NCBI GenBank assembly: GCA_035949055.1
Contig: DASZIO010000006.1
Coordinates: 1-46,386 of the forward strand
Origin: Bog-756 sp035949055
GTDB taxonomy: Bacteria; Actinomycetota; Acidimicrobiia; Acidimicrobiales; RAAP-2
Direction: 5' to 3'
Length of the DNA stretch: 46,386 nt
Position numbers and translations under genes: made by a program. Below the pieces are notes generated by a model that saw only the letters and a list, made by a program, of their open reading frames with translations, did no database searches and was not told where the DNA came from. This document shows, in pieces, positions 37,613 through 45,893 of the stretch (position 1 is its first letter; each line of letters opens with the position of its first letter).

Positions 37613-39175
37613 GTGATCGCCGGCGGGTGGGCCGGGACCGACGAGCTGGCCAGCCTGGCCGCAGCCCATCCGGAGGCGGTGGCATGGGTCGACCTGGCCG
37701 ACGGGTCCGAGGTCACCCTGCAGGACTGGGACGGCCGGGCCAACCGGTTGGCCCGGGGTCTCACCGGACGAGGCGTCGCCCCCGGCGAGCGGGTGGCCAT
37801 CGCCATCGGCGCGGCCGAGCCGCTCGCCTGGCTCGTCGCCTACACCGCCACCCACCGGGCCGGCGCCGTGGCGGTTCCCCTCAACACCCGGCTGGCCGCG
37901 CCCGAACTGCAGGCCATCCTCGGGCACGCTGAGCCCAGCGCCATTCTGGCCAGCGCCGTCACCGACTCCGGGGTGCCCTGGACCGAGGTGGCCGGAGGGT
38001 TGCCCGGCCTGCGGTTGCTGGCCACGACGGCACCGGCGGCCGGCACGGTCGAATGGTCGGAGCTGCTGCAGCACGACAGCTCGCCGCCCGGGCCGGCCGG
38101 GGCCGGCCCGCCCACCGACGTCGTCTACACCTCGGGCACCACCGGGGCGCCGAAAGGCGTGGTCGTCACCCATCCACCCCTCGAGCGGTCGCCGCGCCCG
38201 GTGGCGTGGAACGGGCTCGGGTTCATGTCCTCCTCCCCCTTCTCCACCACCAGTGGCGCGCTGCTGGTGTACGGGCCCATGCGGAGCGGGATGACCGGGT
38301 GGTACCTGCCGCGGTTCGACGCCGGCGAGTGGATCTCCGTCGTCGAGCGACGACGTCCGGCGGTGGCCTTCGTCGTGCCGGCCATGGCCCAGCTGATCGT
38401 GGCCCACCCGCGTTTCGTCCGGGCCGACCTGAGCGGCCTCGCCGCGCTGACCATCGGCGGCGCCCCCATCGCCCCCGCCACCCTCGAGCGGCTCGGGGCG
38501 CATCTCACCCGGACCGACATCCTCGTCGGCTACGGCCTCACCGAATTCGGCGCAGTGACCCGTTCGCCTTCTGGCGATGCCGGACGGCACCTCGGCTCGG
38601 TCGGCCGACCGCTGCCCGGGGTCGAGGTGCGCATCGTCGACCGCGACGGCAACGCCGTCGGGCCGGGGGTCGAGGGCGAGATCACCGTCGCCGGAGACGG
38701 GCCCGGGCGCTGCTACTTCAAGGAGGACACGGCGACGGCAGACACCTGGCGGCACGGCTGGCTGTACAGCGGCGACCTCGGCCGGCTCGACGACGACGGC
38801 TTCCTGTGGATCACCGGCCGGACCAAGGACCTCATCATCCGGGGTGGCCACAACATCGCCCCGGGCGAGGTCGAGAACGCACTCTTCGCCCACCCCGATG
38901 TGGTCGAGGCGGTGGTGGCCGGCATCCCCCACGACGTGCTCGGCGAGGATGTGGGAGCGTGGGTCGTGCTGCGCGCCGGCTCCGAGACGACCGCGGCCGA
39001 CCTCGGCGCCTTCTTGGCGGCGCGACTGGCCGACTACAAGGTGCCCCGCCGGCTCAGGATCGTGGACGAGCTGCCCCGCAACGCCTCGGGCAAAGTGGCC
39101 AAGCACCAGCTCGTACCCGGCCGCGAGTCGTCAATGGGCCCGGTCGGCGGGAACGGGCCGGGCCGGGGAGGCTGA
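37613..39175 (+). CDS. AMP-forming acyl-CoA synthetase/ligase
   Basis: The 520-residue adenylate-forming enzyme has the P-loop-like motif VVYTSGTTGAPKG (about 171-182), GYGLTEFG, YSGDLGRLDDDGFLWITGRTKDLIIRGGHNIAPGEVE and the C-terminal catalytic lysine in RNASGKVAK. It would activate a carboxylic acid as acyl-AMP and then acyl-CoA. The acid is unknown; the loop before the GYGLTE motif does not identify chain length. GTG 37613 has AGGA very close, so its start is moderately secure. The stop is 4 nt before the crotonase ATG. Together with the PTE-like and crotonase genes it forms a probable three-gene catabolic operon. Confidence 0.87.
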   Translation: MIAGGWAGTDELASLAAAHPEAVAWVDLADGSEVTLQDWDGRANRLARGLTGRGVAPGERVAIAIGAAEPLAWLVAYTATHRAGAVAVPLNTRLAAPELQAILGHAEPSAILASAVTDSGVPWTEVAGGLPGLRLLATTAPAAGTVEWSELLQHDSSPPGPAGAGPPTDVVYTSGTTGAPKGVVVTHPPLERSPRPVAWNGLGFMSSSPFSTTSGALLVYGPMRSGMTGWYLPRFDAGEWISVVERRRPAVAFVVPAMAQLIVAHPRFVRADLSGLAALTIGGAPIAPATLERLGAHLTRTDILVGYGLTEFGAVTRSPSGDAGRHLGSVGRPLPGVEVRIVDRDGNAVGPGVEGEITVAGDGPGRCYFKEDTATADTWRHGWLYSGDLGRLDDDGFLWITGRTKDLIIRGGHNIAPGEVENALFAHPDVVEAVVAGIPHDVLGEDVGAWVVLRAGSETTAADLGAFLAARLADYKVPRRLRIVDELPRNASGKVAKHQLVPGRESSMGPVGGNGPGRGG

Positions 39176-39179
39176 GCAG

Positions 39180-40028
39180 ATGCCGACCAGCCAACCGACC
39201 GTGGTGGTCGAGCCGATCGGGGCAGTCCGACGGCTGACCCTCAATCGGCCCGCGCAGCACAATCCCCTCACCGCGCGCTGCATCCGCGAGCTCCTCGCGG
39301 CGGTGGCCGACGCCGAGCGCGATCCGACGGTGCGGGCCATCGTGATCCGTGGGTCGGGCCGCTCGTTCTCCTCCGGGTACGGGGTCCTGTCCGATGACAT
39401 CGTGCCGGGCGAAGCCGCCGCGCCAGGTGGGATCGAGGGCGACGTGGCGTCCATGCTGGAACTGGGAACCGGGTGGGCCAGGGTCTGGCACTGCGCCATA
39501 CCGGTCATCGCCCAGGTGCACGGCAACTGCCTGGCGGGCGGGACCGATCTCGCCCTGCACTGCGACATCGTGGTGGCGGCCGAGGATGCCCGTATCGGCT
39601 TCCCGCCGGTACGGTCGATGGGCGTGCCGCCGACCAACATGTGGCTCTACCACCTCGGGCCGCAGTGGACCAAGCGGCTGCTCTTCACCGGTGACACGGT
39701 GACCGGCGCCGAGGCCGCCTCGCTCGGCCTGGTCCAGTCGGCGGTGCCGGCCGCCGACCTCGACGGGTACACCCTGGCCCTGGCGGGGCGCATCGCGCTG
39801 GTCGGGCGCGACCTGCTCACTGCGAACAAGCGGGTGATCAATCAGGGGATCGAGCTCATGGGCCGCACCGAGCTCCAGCGCTTCGCCGCGCTCAACGACG
39901 CGGTGGCGCACCGGTCCGCCGACGCCAGGGCCTTTTCGGCCACCGCCGCCGAGGTCGGGCTCAAGCAGGCCGTGCGCCAGCGCGACGAGCCCTTCGAGGC
40001 GCCAACCGGAGGGACGTCCGGGCGGTAG
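39180..40028 (+). CDS. Crotonase (enoyl-CoA hydratase/isomerase) family protein lacking both catalytic Glu
   Basis: The 282-residue protein has the crotonase fold: LTLNRPAQHNPL, GSGRSFSSGYG (first oxyanion strand) and VHGNCLAGGTDLALHCDIVVAAEDARIGFPPVRSMG. In enoyl-CoA hydratase two glutamates do the chemistry; here the positions read P143 (FPPV instead of QPE) and R166 (KRLLFTG), so classical hydration is unlikely. Other crotonases (isomerases, hydrolases, C-C bond enzymes) use different residues. An insertion after residue 70 (DDIVPGEAAAPGGIEGD) is somewhat unusual. ATG 39180 has GGGGAGG upstream. The upstream part of this open frame over the ligase gene is a shadow. Confidence 0.8.
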   Translation: MPTSQPTVVVEPIGAVRRLTLNRPAQHNPLTARCIRELLAAVADAERDPTVRAIVIRGSGRSFSSGYGVLSDDIVPGEAAAPGGIEGDVASMLELGTGWARVWHCAIPVIAQVHGNCLAGGTDLALHCDIVVAAEDARIGFPPVRSMGVPPTNMWLYHLGPQWTKRLLFTGDTVTGAEAASLGLVQSAVPAADLDGYTLALAGRIALVGRDLLTANKRVINQGIELMGRTELQRFAALNDAVAHRSADARAFSATAAEVGLKQAVRQRDEPFEAPTGGTSGR

Positions 40029-40057
40029 TCCGAGCCGATCCCGGGCGTCGTCTCTGC

Positions 40058-40136
40058 TGGTTCCGGCCCGGTGTGTTGGTTCCGGGCCGGGTCCGCTGGT
40101 TCCGGGCCGGGTCTGCTGGTTCCGGGCCGAGTCTGC
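40058..40136. repeat. Tandem repeat, four copies of a 20-bp unit
   Basis: The unit starts TGGTTCCGGG and ends TCTGC. Copies are 40058-40076 (19 bp, most divergent), 40077-40096, 40097-40116 and 40117-40136; the last three differ from each other at one or two bases. It fills the space between the crotonase stop and the SDR gene, 37 nt before its GTG. There are no spacers, so it is not a CRISPR array. A slipped-strand (VNTR) locus or protein-binding array is possible. Confidence 0.85.
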
Positions 40137-40172
40137 TAGGAACACCGTGACGCCGACCGGAGGGGAGAGCAC

Positions 40173-41018
40173 GTGGACGTCGGAGGGAGCGCGCTGGTCA
40201 CCGGGGCCAGTCGGGGGATAGGCCGGGCGATCGCCATCGAGCTCGCCCGCCGTGGGTTCGACACCGTCGCCTCGATGCGAAACCCGGACGACGGCGCCGG
40301 CCTCTCCGTCGAGCGGACCGGCACGGCCGGAAGCCTGCGGGTGGCCCGCCTCGACGTCAACGCCCCAGCCACATTCGAGTTCCCGGACGACCTCCGGGTC
40401 CTGGTCAACAACGCCGGCGTCGACTCGGACTACCTCCCGGTCGAACACTGCGACTTGGACGACTGGCGAGCGGTGATGCAGACCAACGTGCTCGGCGTGG
40501 TCGGAGTGACCCAGGCGGCCATCCCCGTGCTGCGGGCCAACCCTCCATCGGTGGTCTGCAATGTCTCGTCCTCGTCCATCCTGGCGTCGGTCCCCTTCTA
40601 TGCCGCCTACCGGGCCTCGAAGGCGGCCGTCTCGGCCTTCGGGGACAGCCTGCGGGTCGAGCTGGCCCCTTCCGGCGTCCGGGTGGTGGAGATCCTGCCC
40701 GGCCCGGTCGACACGGACATGTTCCAGCTGAGCACCGGTGAGCCCGCGGCCAGCCGGTTCGAGCGCTACCGGCCCATGGCCGAGGTGGCGACCCAGCTCC
40801 GCCGGGAGTCGGCCGATCCCATGGTCTCCGCGGCGGCCGACGCCGCCGTCCTCATCGTCGACGCCATCCTCGACGACCGGGGGCCGATGCGGTACGGCTG
40901 CGACCCGCTGTCCATCGGGCTGCTCGAGCTCTGGCGACAGTCTGACGACGAGGCCATGTTCAAGCTCATCGGCCAGTCACTCCTCGACTCGCTGGAGGTG
41001 GAGGCCGACGACCGGTGA
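40173..41018 (+). CDS. Short-chain dehydrogenase/reductase
   Basis: The 281-residue protein has TGASRGIG (10-17), LVNNAG (77-82), the Ser strand VSSSSILASVPF (S133 region), Y146 and K150 (YRASK). R36 after strand two (SMRNPDD) favours NADP(H). The C-terminal part (VVEILPGPVDTDMFQL, then helices to residue 281) resembles classical SDRs acting on sterols, retinoids or fatty ketones. GTG 40173 has GGAGGGGAG upstream, which is good support. The tandem repeat lies between it and the crotonase gene. It converges with the gene at 41067. Confidence 0.87.
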   Translation: MDVGGSALVTGASRGIGRAIAIELARRGFDTVASMRNPDDGAGLSVERTGTAGSLRVARLDVNAPATFEFPDDLRVLVNNAGVDSDYLPVEHCDLDDWRAVMQTNVLGVVGVTQAAIPVLRANPPSVVCNVSSSSILASVPFYAAYRASKAAVSAFGDSLRVELAPSGVRVVEILPGPVDTDMFQLSTGEPAASRFERYRPMAEVATQLRRESADPMVSAAADAAVLIVDAILDDRGPMRYGCDPLSIGLLELWRQSDDEAMFKLIGQSLLDSLEVEADDR

Positions 41019-41066
41019 CCGGTCGGACGTGGACGAACGGCCGGACCGCACCCGCTGGCGGAGGGG

Positions 41067-42281
41067 TCAGCCGGTGGAGGCGGACATGGTGATGAAATCG
41101 CGCGACCACCAGGTGGTGAAGTAGCGAGACGGAGTGCCCACCATGTCCGGGAGCAGGTTGGCTCCGTTGGACGAGGTGGCCGCCCCGGTGGGGGTGGCCG
41201 GGCTGTAGGTGGCGAAGTGGACCCAGTCGGTGTTTATGTCGAGCTCCATGGCCCGGACGGCACCGGCCCGCACCAGCAGATCGGCCAGCGAGGTGATGTT
41301 GAGCCCGGGCCCGCCCACGTAGACCAAGGCCCCGTCGGCGGTGACCCCGACACCCGACCGCCAGACGTAGATCTGATTGCCGAGGGTGGCGCCCCACCGG
41401 GTGGTGTCCGACGCGTTGAGACCGGGTACCGGCGCTCCCCCGTCCACCAGCAGGTCGAGGTTCTGGCGCACCGACGCGACGTCGGGACTCAGGGTGGCGT
41501 CGCGGCCCCACAGGGCCACCGTCGGAACCCCCTCTTTGGTGATGACCAATGAGGCGGCTCCCTGGCGAAGCGGCACGACGGTGCGACCCTCGGTGTAGTA
41601 GCCGCCGTTGGCCGAGGACATCTGGAAGCCGGAGTTGAAGGCGGCCACCAGTGTCGCGGCCGCGTCGGGCTTGACCGGCGCCGAGTAGGTGTATGGCCCG
41701 CCGCCGGGGATGAAGCTCCCGGAGTACAGCTGGGCCCGAAGGAGCTTGGTGTCCATCCAGGCCGCCCCCACCACCAGGCTGGTGTGCACCGGATCGGGGC
41801 GGAGCCGGGTCACGTACACCGCCGGGCTCCCCCCGACGGTGCGACCGGCCGGGGACCACTGCCCCTCGCCGGGCAGCGGTGGCGTCGCCGGCGGCACGAT
41901 GGCTGCGGGCGCGGCCAGATGAGGGAGCGTGGTCGCCGTCGGCCGGGTGGCCGAAGTCGGCACCTTGATCGCCCCCTTGGGCGGCGCGCCGCCGGCCTTC
42001 GGCTGATGATGGCTGTACCAGAGGTTCTCGACCCAGTTGACCACGCCGTTCCCGCCATGGCTCCGGGTCCACTCGGCGAACCGGGCCCCGACCGACGACC
42101 CGAGGGACGGATTGGTGAGCGCGCTGCCGAGTGAGGGGCCGACCACCGCGGCGAAGATGACGAACACGACGAGGAACGCCACCAAGATGCGGCGGCGGCG
42201 GAATTTGGCCCGGTCGGTTCGACGGACCCGGCGCGAGCGCCCGAGACGGTGATCAGGGGCGGAGCTGGTTACATCGGTCAT
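41067..42281 (-). CDS. Membrane-anchored phosphodiester-glycosidase-like (NAGPA/DUF2233) protein
   Basis: The 404-residue protein has an arginine-rich cytoplasmic start, one transmembrane helix (ILVAFLVVFVIFAAVVG, about 32-48) and an extracytoplasmic domain after a Pro/Ala/Thr linker. The domain shows features of the NAGPA fold: VAAFNSGFQMSSANGGYYTEGRTVVPL, LDLLVDGGAPVPGL and LADLLVRAGAVRAMELDINTDWVHFATY. The mammalian namesake removes GlcNAc from phosphodiesters; bacterial members may act on wall glycopolymers or exopolysaccharide. ATG 42279-42281 overlaps the dedA stop as ATGA, so the pair is translationally coupled. Confidence 0.82.
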   Translation of the reverse strand: MTDVTSSAPDHRLGRSRRVRRTDRAKFRRRRILVAFLVVFVIFAAVVGPSLGSALTNPSLGSSVGARFAEWTRSHGGNGVVNWVENLWYSHHQPKAGGAPPKGAIKVPTSATRPTATTLPHLAAPAAIVPPATPPLPGEGQWSPAGRTVGGSPAVYVTRLRPDPVHTSLVVGAAWMDTKLLRAQLYSGSFIPGGGPYTYSAPVKPDAAATLVAAFNSGFQMSSANGGYYTEGRTVVPLRQGAASLVITKEGVPTVALWGRDATLSPDVASVRQNLDLLVDGGAPVPGLNASDTTRWGATLGNQIYVWRSGVGVTADGALVYVGGPGLNITSLADLLVRAGAVRAMELDINTDWVHFATYSPATPTGAATSSNGANLLPDMVGTPSRYFTTWWSRDFITMSASTG

Positions 42282-42931
42282 TCGGCCGGTTCGACCTGGG
42301 CGGCCCGTTCGGCTCGGACCACCCGGAGCCGGTGAACGAACAGCCCGATGACGGCGAGCACCACGAGGGCGGCGGCCACGTAGCCGGCGGCGCTGAACGC
42401 CTTGAGCACGTGGTTGTAGCTGGCGCCCAGGGCGTAGCCGAGACTGCACAGGGCCGTGCACCAGATGGCACAGGCGATGACGGTGAAGAGGAGGAACTTG
42501 GCCACGGCCATCTCACCGAGGCCGGCGGCGAAGGAGACGAAGGAACGGAGCAGTGGGATGAACCGGCCGAAGAAGACGAACGGCTCGCCGCGACGGGCGA
42601 ACCAGGCCTCGGCCCGGTCGAGGTCCTTATGGGTGAGGAGCACGTACTTGCCCACCTTGTCGACGAGCGTCCGGCCCCCGAAGTACCCGATGAGGTAGCC
42701 GGCGAGGGACCCGAGCACCTCGGCCGCGGTGGCCACGACGATGACCAGGACCAGGTTCAGGGGATGATGCACACCAGCGACCTGACCGCTGGCCAGCACC
42801 CCCCCATAGATCAGGGCGACCTCGGCCCCGACTGGGAGGCCCATGGCCGAGATGAAGCTCAGCCCGAAGACGGCCGCGTAGCCCCAATTGGCCAGAAAAT
42901 TCTCCAGGTTCAGGGCCAGCATTTGGTGCAC
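42278..42931 (-). CDS. DedA-family membrane protein (SNARE-associated / VTT domain)
   Basis: The 217-residue protein has the DedA core: FGLSFISAMGLPVGAEVALIYGGVLA, GYLIGYFGGRTLVDKVGKYVLLTHKDLDRAEAWFARRGEPFVFFGRFIPLLRSFVSFAAGLGEM and further helices. The G-x-x-x-G and R-F-x-P-x-x-R motifs are typical. DedA proteins act as lipid flippases (undecaprenyl phosphate or phosphatidylethanolamine recycling) and support membrane homeostasis. GTG 42929-42931 is preferred because GAGGA lies 6 nt before it; ATG three codons later (42922) is possible. Coupling to the NAGPA-like gene suggests a joint envelope function. Confidence 0.85.
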   Translation of the reverse strand: MHQMLALNLENFLANWGYAAVFGLSFISAMGLPVGAEVALIYGGVLASGQVAGVHHPLNLVLVIVVATAAEVLGSLAGYLIGYFGGRTLVDKVGKYVLLTHKDLDRAEAWFARRGEPFVFFGRFIPLLRSFVSFAAGLGEMAVAKFLLFTVIACAIWCTALCSLGYALGASYNHVLKAFSAAGYVAAALVVLAVIGLFVHRLRVVRAERAAQVEPAE

Positions 42932-43246
42932 GTCCGTCCTCTTCCTATCGGGCCGACGTCGGGCGGATGGTGGCGCCCAGTGCTCGGGCCCCGGCATCCC
43001 ACCGTAGACAGATGGCGGCTCGGCCGCTGCTCACCGACGCAACCAGGCTCAGGCCGGACGGGCGGCGGGGTGGGCTCAAGGGGCGGCAGCGAGCCGTCGA
43101 GGGATAGCCATCGGCGTCAAGCGTACGAAATTACCGGGCCGGGGCACATCCACCCCCGGTCGGATCAGGCATTCGACCTTCGGATGAGCCATCGCCGGTC
43201 CAGGTCTCTCCCGCAGGGGATGCACCGCTCCGGACGCCGACGGGGA
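42932..43246. other. 315-bp gene-free stretch between dedA and the response regulator gene
   Basis: This is the 3' side of the two-component operon and the 5' side of dedA. It should contain the dedA promoter, but no convincing -35/-10 pair, terminator or riboswitch core was found. A TAATTT box on the minus strand (43132-43127) is the only AT-rich element. No open frame here has coding character. Confidence 0.5.
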
Positions 43247-43921
43247 TCAGCCGGGACGGACCAGCCCCACCTGGTAGGCGTAGACGGCGGCCTGCACCCG
43301 GTCGCGGAGTTGGAGCTTGGCCAGGATGCGTCCCACGTGCGATTTCACCGTGGCCTCCGAGACGTAGAGACGCTCGGCGATCTCGGCATTCGAGAGACCC
43401 TCGGCCACCTTGACCAGCACCTCGCGCTCGCGGTCGGTGAGCTGGTCGAGCCCGGCGTCGGCACGGGCCGGGCCCGCCGACCCGTCCCCCGCCGGGAGCT
43501 GGTGGGCAAAGGCTTCGAGCAGGCGGCGGGTGACCCGGGGAGAGACGACGGCGTCGCCGAGGGCCACCGTCCGGATGGCCGAGACCAGCTCGGCGGGCGG
43601 CACGTCCTTCAGGAGGAAGCCGCTGGCACCGGCCCGCAGTCCGGCGAAGGCGTACTCGTCCAGGTCGAAGGTAGTGAGGATGAGGACCCGGGAGTCCCCG
43701 GCGCCGGCCACGATCCGGGCCGTCGCCTCGATGCCGTCCATTCCGGGCATGCGCACGTCCATGAGCACCACGTCGGGACGGTGGGTGAGGCACGAGGACA
43801 GCGCCGCCTCGCCGTCGGCCGCCTCCGCCACCACGTCGATGTCGGCCTCCTCTTCGAGGATCATGCGGAACCCCTTGCGCAGGAGGGCCTGGTCGTCGAC
43901 CAGGAGCACCCGGATACTCAC
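43247..43921 (-). CDS. NarL/FixJ-family response regulator
   Basis: The 224-residue protein has a receiver domain with acidic pair D9/D10, phosphoacceptor D55 (VLMDVRMPGMDG), T83/T84 and K105 (GFLLKDVPPAEL), then a LuxR-type helix-turn-helix at about 158-215 (LTDREREVLVKVAEGLSNAEIAERLYVSEATVKSHVGRILAKLQLRDRVQA). It is activated by its partner kinase and binds DNA, probably as a dimer. GTG 43919-43921 overlaps the kinase stop as GTGA; longer versions would lie inside the kinase gene. Targets are unknown, but the adjacent dedA gene is a candidate. Confidence 0.92.
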   Translation of the reverse strand: MSIRVLLVDDQALLRKGFRMILEEEADIDVVAEAADGEAALSSCLTHRPDVVLMDVRMPGMDGIEATARIVAGAGDSRVLILTTFDLDEYAFAGLRAGASGFLLKDVPPAELVSAIRTVALGDAVVSPRVTRRLLEAFAHQLPAGDGSAGPARADAGLDQLTDREREVLVKVAEGLSNAEIAERLYVSEATVKSHVGRILAKLQLRDRVQAAVYAYQVGLVRPG

Positions 43922-45144
43922 CCGGGGCGCGACCCGTCGACGCGCACCCGGGAGGCCACCTCCCACCCGCCTTCGGGACGGGGTCCGGCGGTGAACCGTC
44001 CGCCGCACACGGCGGCGCGTTCCCGCATGCCGCGGAGACCGTGACCACCGACCCCGGGTCGGGCCGCCACCCCGTCGTCGCGCACGCAGAGCGCGATGAA
44101 CGGGTACTCGTAGTCGAGGGTCACCGCCGCCTTCGACACCTGGTCGGCATGCTTCAAGACGTTGGTCAGCGACTCCTGGACCATGCGGTAGAGGGTGAGC
44201 CCCACGCCGGGCGGCACCTCGAAGCGGGTGCCGCGCTGGTGGAGCTCGACGGCGATGCCGGTCGACCGCACTCCGTCGAGGAGCGTGGGCAGGGCCGAGA
44301 GATCCGGTTGCGGGGCGAGATCGGCCCGCTCGCCCTGGGCGTGGAGCACGCCCAGCAGGCTCCGCATGTCGGCCAAAGCCAGCCGCCCGGTGGCGGAGAC
44401 CTCCCCCATGGCCTCGGCCGCGCCGGTGGGGTCCGAACCGGTGGCCGCACGCGCCCCCTCGGCCAGGGTCACCATGATCGACACGTTGTGGGCCACCACG
44501 TCGTGCATCTCGCGGGCGATCCTCGACCGCTCGGCGGCCGCGGCCAACCGGGCCCGCTGGTCGCGCTCGAGCTCGAGCCGGTTGGCCCGCTCGACCAGCG
44601 TGTCCATATAGGCGCGCCAGGTCCGGAGGGTCAGGCCGACGAACAGCGCCGCGGCCACCATCCCCGACAGGAAGACGATCGACGCGAAGGCGGTGTCACC
44701 GACCGGCCTCCACCGGAAAGTGGCCATGAACACGCCGACCTCGAGGATCCCGGCACCGACCAGCGCTCTGACCGGCGTGGCGTGTACGGCCAGGGTGAAC
44801 AATGCCACCAGCAGGGCCAGATCGGCGGGGAGCGGCACCGCCACCAACCACTGCACGAAAGCCACCGCCGCCACCACCCCGAAGACGGCGGTGGGGGCGC
44901 GCCGCCTCCAGACCAAGGGCAGCACCAACGCGAACTGCAGCACCGCGTTGACGGTGTGGTTGCCCCCGACCGACCGGGCGAACAGCAGGCAGCCGACCAG
45001 CAGCACGGCCGACAGCGCGCCGTCGGTCCACAGCCGGTGGACCGTGTCCCACACGCGGAACCGGTCCCACGACGCACGGATCGACTCGAAGTGGCCCGCA
45101 GCCGGTGCGTCGGATGCAGCTGGGTCGAAGGCGGTCACCGCCAT
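43918..45144 (-). CDS. Sensor histidine kinase (HisKA_3, NarX/DesK-like)
   Basis: The 408-residue protein has about six membrane helices (residues 42-175, for example LSAVLLVGCLLFA and AFASIVFLSGMVAAALFVGL), a short coiled region (ERANRLELERDQRARLAAAAE), the phosphoacceptor H214 in RSRIAREMHDVVAHNVSIM, and an HATPase domain with QESLTNVLKHA (N box) and GHGLRGMRERA (G box). No large external sensor domain is present, so it probably senses a membrane state or a ligand within the bilayer. ATG 45142-45144 lacks a strong ribosome site. It is the first gene of the two-component operon and is divergent from the VOC gene. Confidence 0.9.
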   Translation of the reverse strand: MAVTAFDPAASDAPAAGHFESIRASWDRFRVWDTVHRLWTDGALSAVLLVGCLLFARSVGGNHTVNAVLQFALVLPLVWRRRAPTAVFGVVAAVAFVQWLVAVPLPADLALLVALFTLAVHATPVRALVGAGILEVGVFMATFRWRPVGDTAFASIVFLSGMVAAALFVGLTLRTWRAYMDTLVERANRLELERDQRARLAAAAERSRIAREMHDVVAHNVSIMVTLAEGARAATGSDPTGAAEAMGEVSATGRLALADMRSLLGVLHAQGERADLAPQPDLSALPTLLDGVRSTGIAVELHQRGTRFEVPPGVGLTLYRMVQESLTNVLKHADQVSKAAVTLDYEYPFIALCVRDDGVAARPGVGGHGLRGMRERAAVCGGRFTAGPRPEGGWEVASRVRVDGSRPG

Positions 45145-45212
45145 CGGCCCATTGTCGCGTGGTGGCGGCACGCGGCGAATCCGCCCCGGGGATGACTCCT
45201 TCGGCCACCGCC

Positions 45213-45260
45213 CATCCTCAGGGCGCCGGCAATTCTCATCCTCAGGACGCCGGCAATTCG
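45213..45260. repeat. Two tandem copies of a 24-bp unit
   Basis: Bases 45213-45236 and 45237-45260 match at 22 of 24 positions (unit begins CATCCTCAGG and contains CGCCGGCAATTC). They lie between the divergent kinase and VOC genes, upstream of both. A regulator-binding array or replication slippage could explain them. Confidence 0.8.
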
Positions 45261-45295
45261 GCCCTTGCCGGTCACATCCCAGGTGGATACCATGA

Positions 45296-45309
45296 CGAAC
45301 GTACGTTCG
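45296..45309. promoter_or_regulatory. Perfect 14-bp palindrome, operator candidate
   Basis: CGAACGTACGTTCG lies 62 nt upstream of the VOC ATG. Its form (central ACGTACGT, GAAC/GTTC ends) is typical of TetR-family operators. No TetR gene is adjacent, so the binding protein would act in trans. Confidence 0.5.
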
Positions 45310-45371
45310 CAGACGGTGCGGCGTACCGATCGAGAGGGCACCCACGAGGCGCCCCGGACAAGGAGAATCCC

Positions 45372-45839
45372 ATGGCCGACGTCAAAGCCATCCCCGACGA
45401 CTACCCCCAGGTCATCCCGTCATTGGCGATCGACGGGGCCGCAGCCGCCATCGACTTCTACGTGGCGGTCTTCGGTGCCCGGGAACGCATGCGGTTCGAT
45501 ACGCCCGACGGCAGGATCGGCCATGCCGAGCTGCAGATCGGGGACTCGGTCCTGATGCTCGCCGACGAGATGCCCGAAATGGGGTCCCGCAGCCCGAAGG
45601 ACGTGGGCGGCACGCCGGTGACCATCTCGGTCTACGTCGAGGACGTCGACGCCACCTTTGACCGGGCCCTCCGGGGCGGGGCCACCCAGCTGCGACCGGT
45701 GGAGGACCAGTTCTACGGCGACCGGTCGGGCCAGTTCGAGGATCCCTTCGGTCACCACTGGAACGTGGCCACCCACATCGAAGACGTGCCCGAGGACGAG
45801 ATGATGCGGCGGGCCGAAGCGATGATGAGCCCGGGCTGA
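45372..45839 (+). CDS. VOC-superfamily (PhnB/glyoxalase-like) protein
   Basis: The 155-residue protein starts MADVKAIPDDYPQVIPSLAIDGAAAAIDFYVAVFGARERMR and has the paired beta-alpha-beta-beta-beta units of the vicinal oxygen chelate fold, ending with GQFEDPFGHHWNVATHIEDV. It is of the PhnB / YdeM-like DUF group often annotated as glyoxalase/bleomycin-resistance protein. Candidate metal ligands are E44-region residues (HAELQIGDSVLML) and the E-x-P-F-G-H segment. Function is unknown. ATG 45372 has AAGGAGA 7 nt upstream. The promoter probably lies around the 14-bp palindrome. Confidence 0.85.
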   Translation: MADVKAIPDDYPQVIPSLAIDGAAAAIDFYVAVFGARERMRFDTPDGRIGHAELQIGDSVLMLADEMPEMGSRSPKDVGGTPVTISVYVEDVDATFDRALRGGATQLRPVEDQFYGDRSGQFEDPFGHHWNVATHIEDVPEDEMMRRAEAMMSPG

Positions 45840-45893
45840 ACCGGAGCGCTCCGCCGCCACGGGGCTGCCTGCCCCCATCGGCGGTGCCCCGCC

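Noticed and set aside
40058..40136. CRISPR array
   Set aside because: Repeats are directly adjacent with no spacers, and no cas genes are in the window.
42932..43246. Riboswitch or structured leader upstream of dedA
   Set aside because: The leader is GC-rich and could fold, but no conserved core of a known riboswitch class was recognised.
42332..44044. A 570-codon plus-strand open frame across dedA and the response regulator
   Set aside because: It runs antisense to two well-supported genes and the gap between them, and has low-complexity E/G/H/R composition without recognisable motifs.
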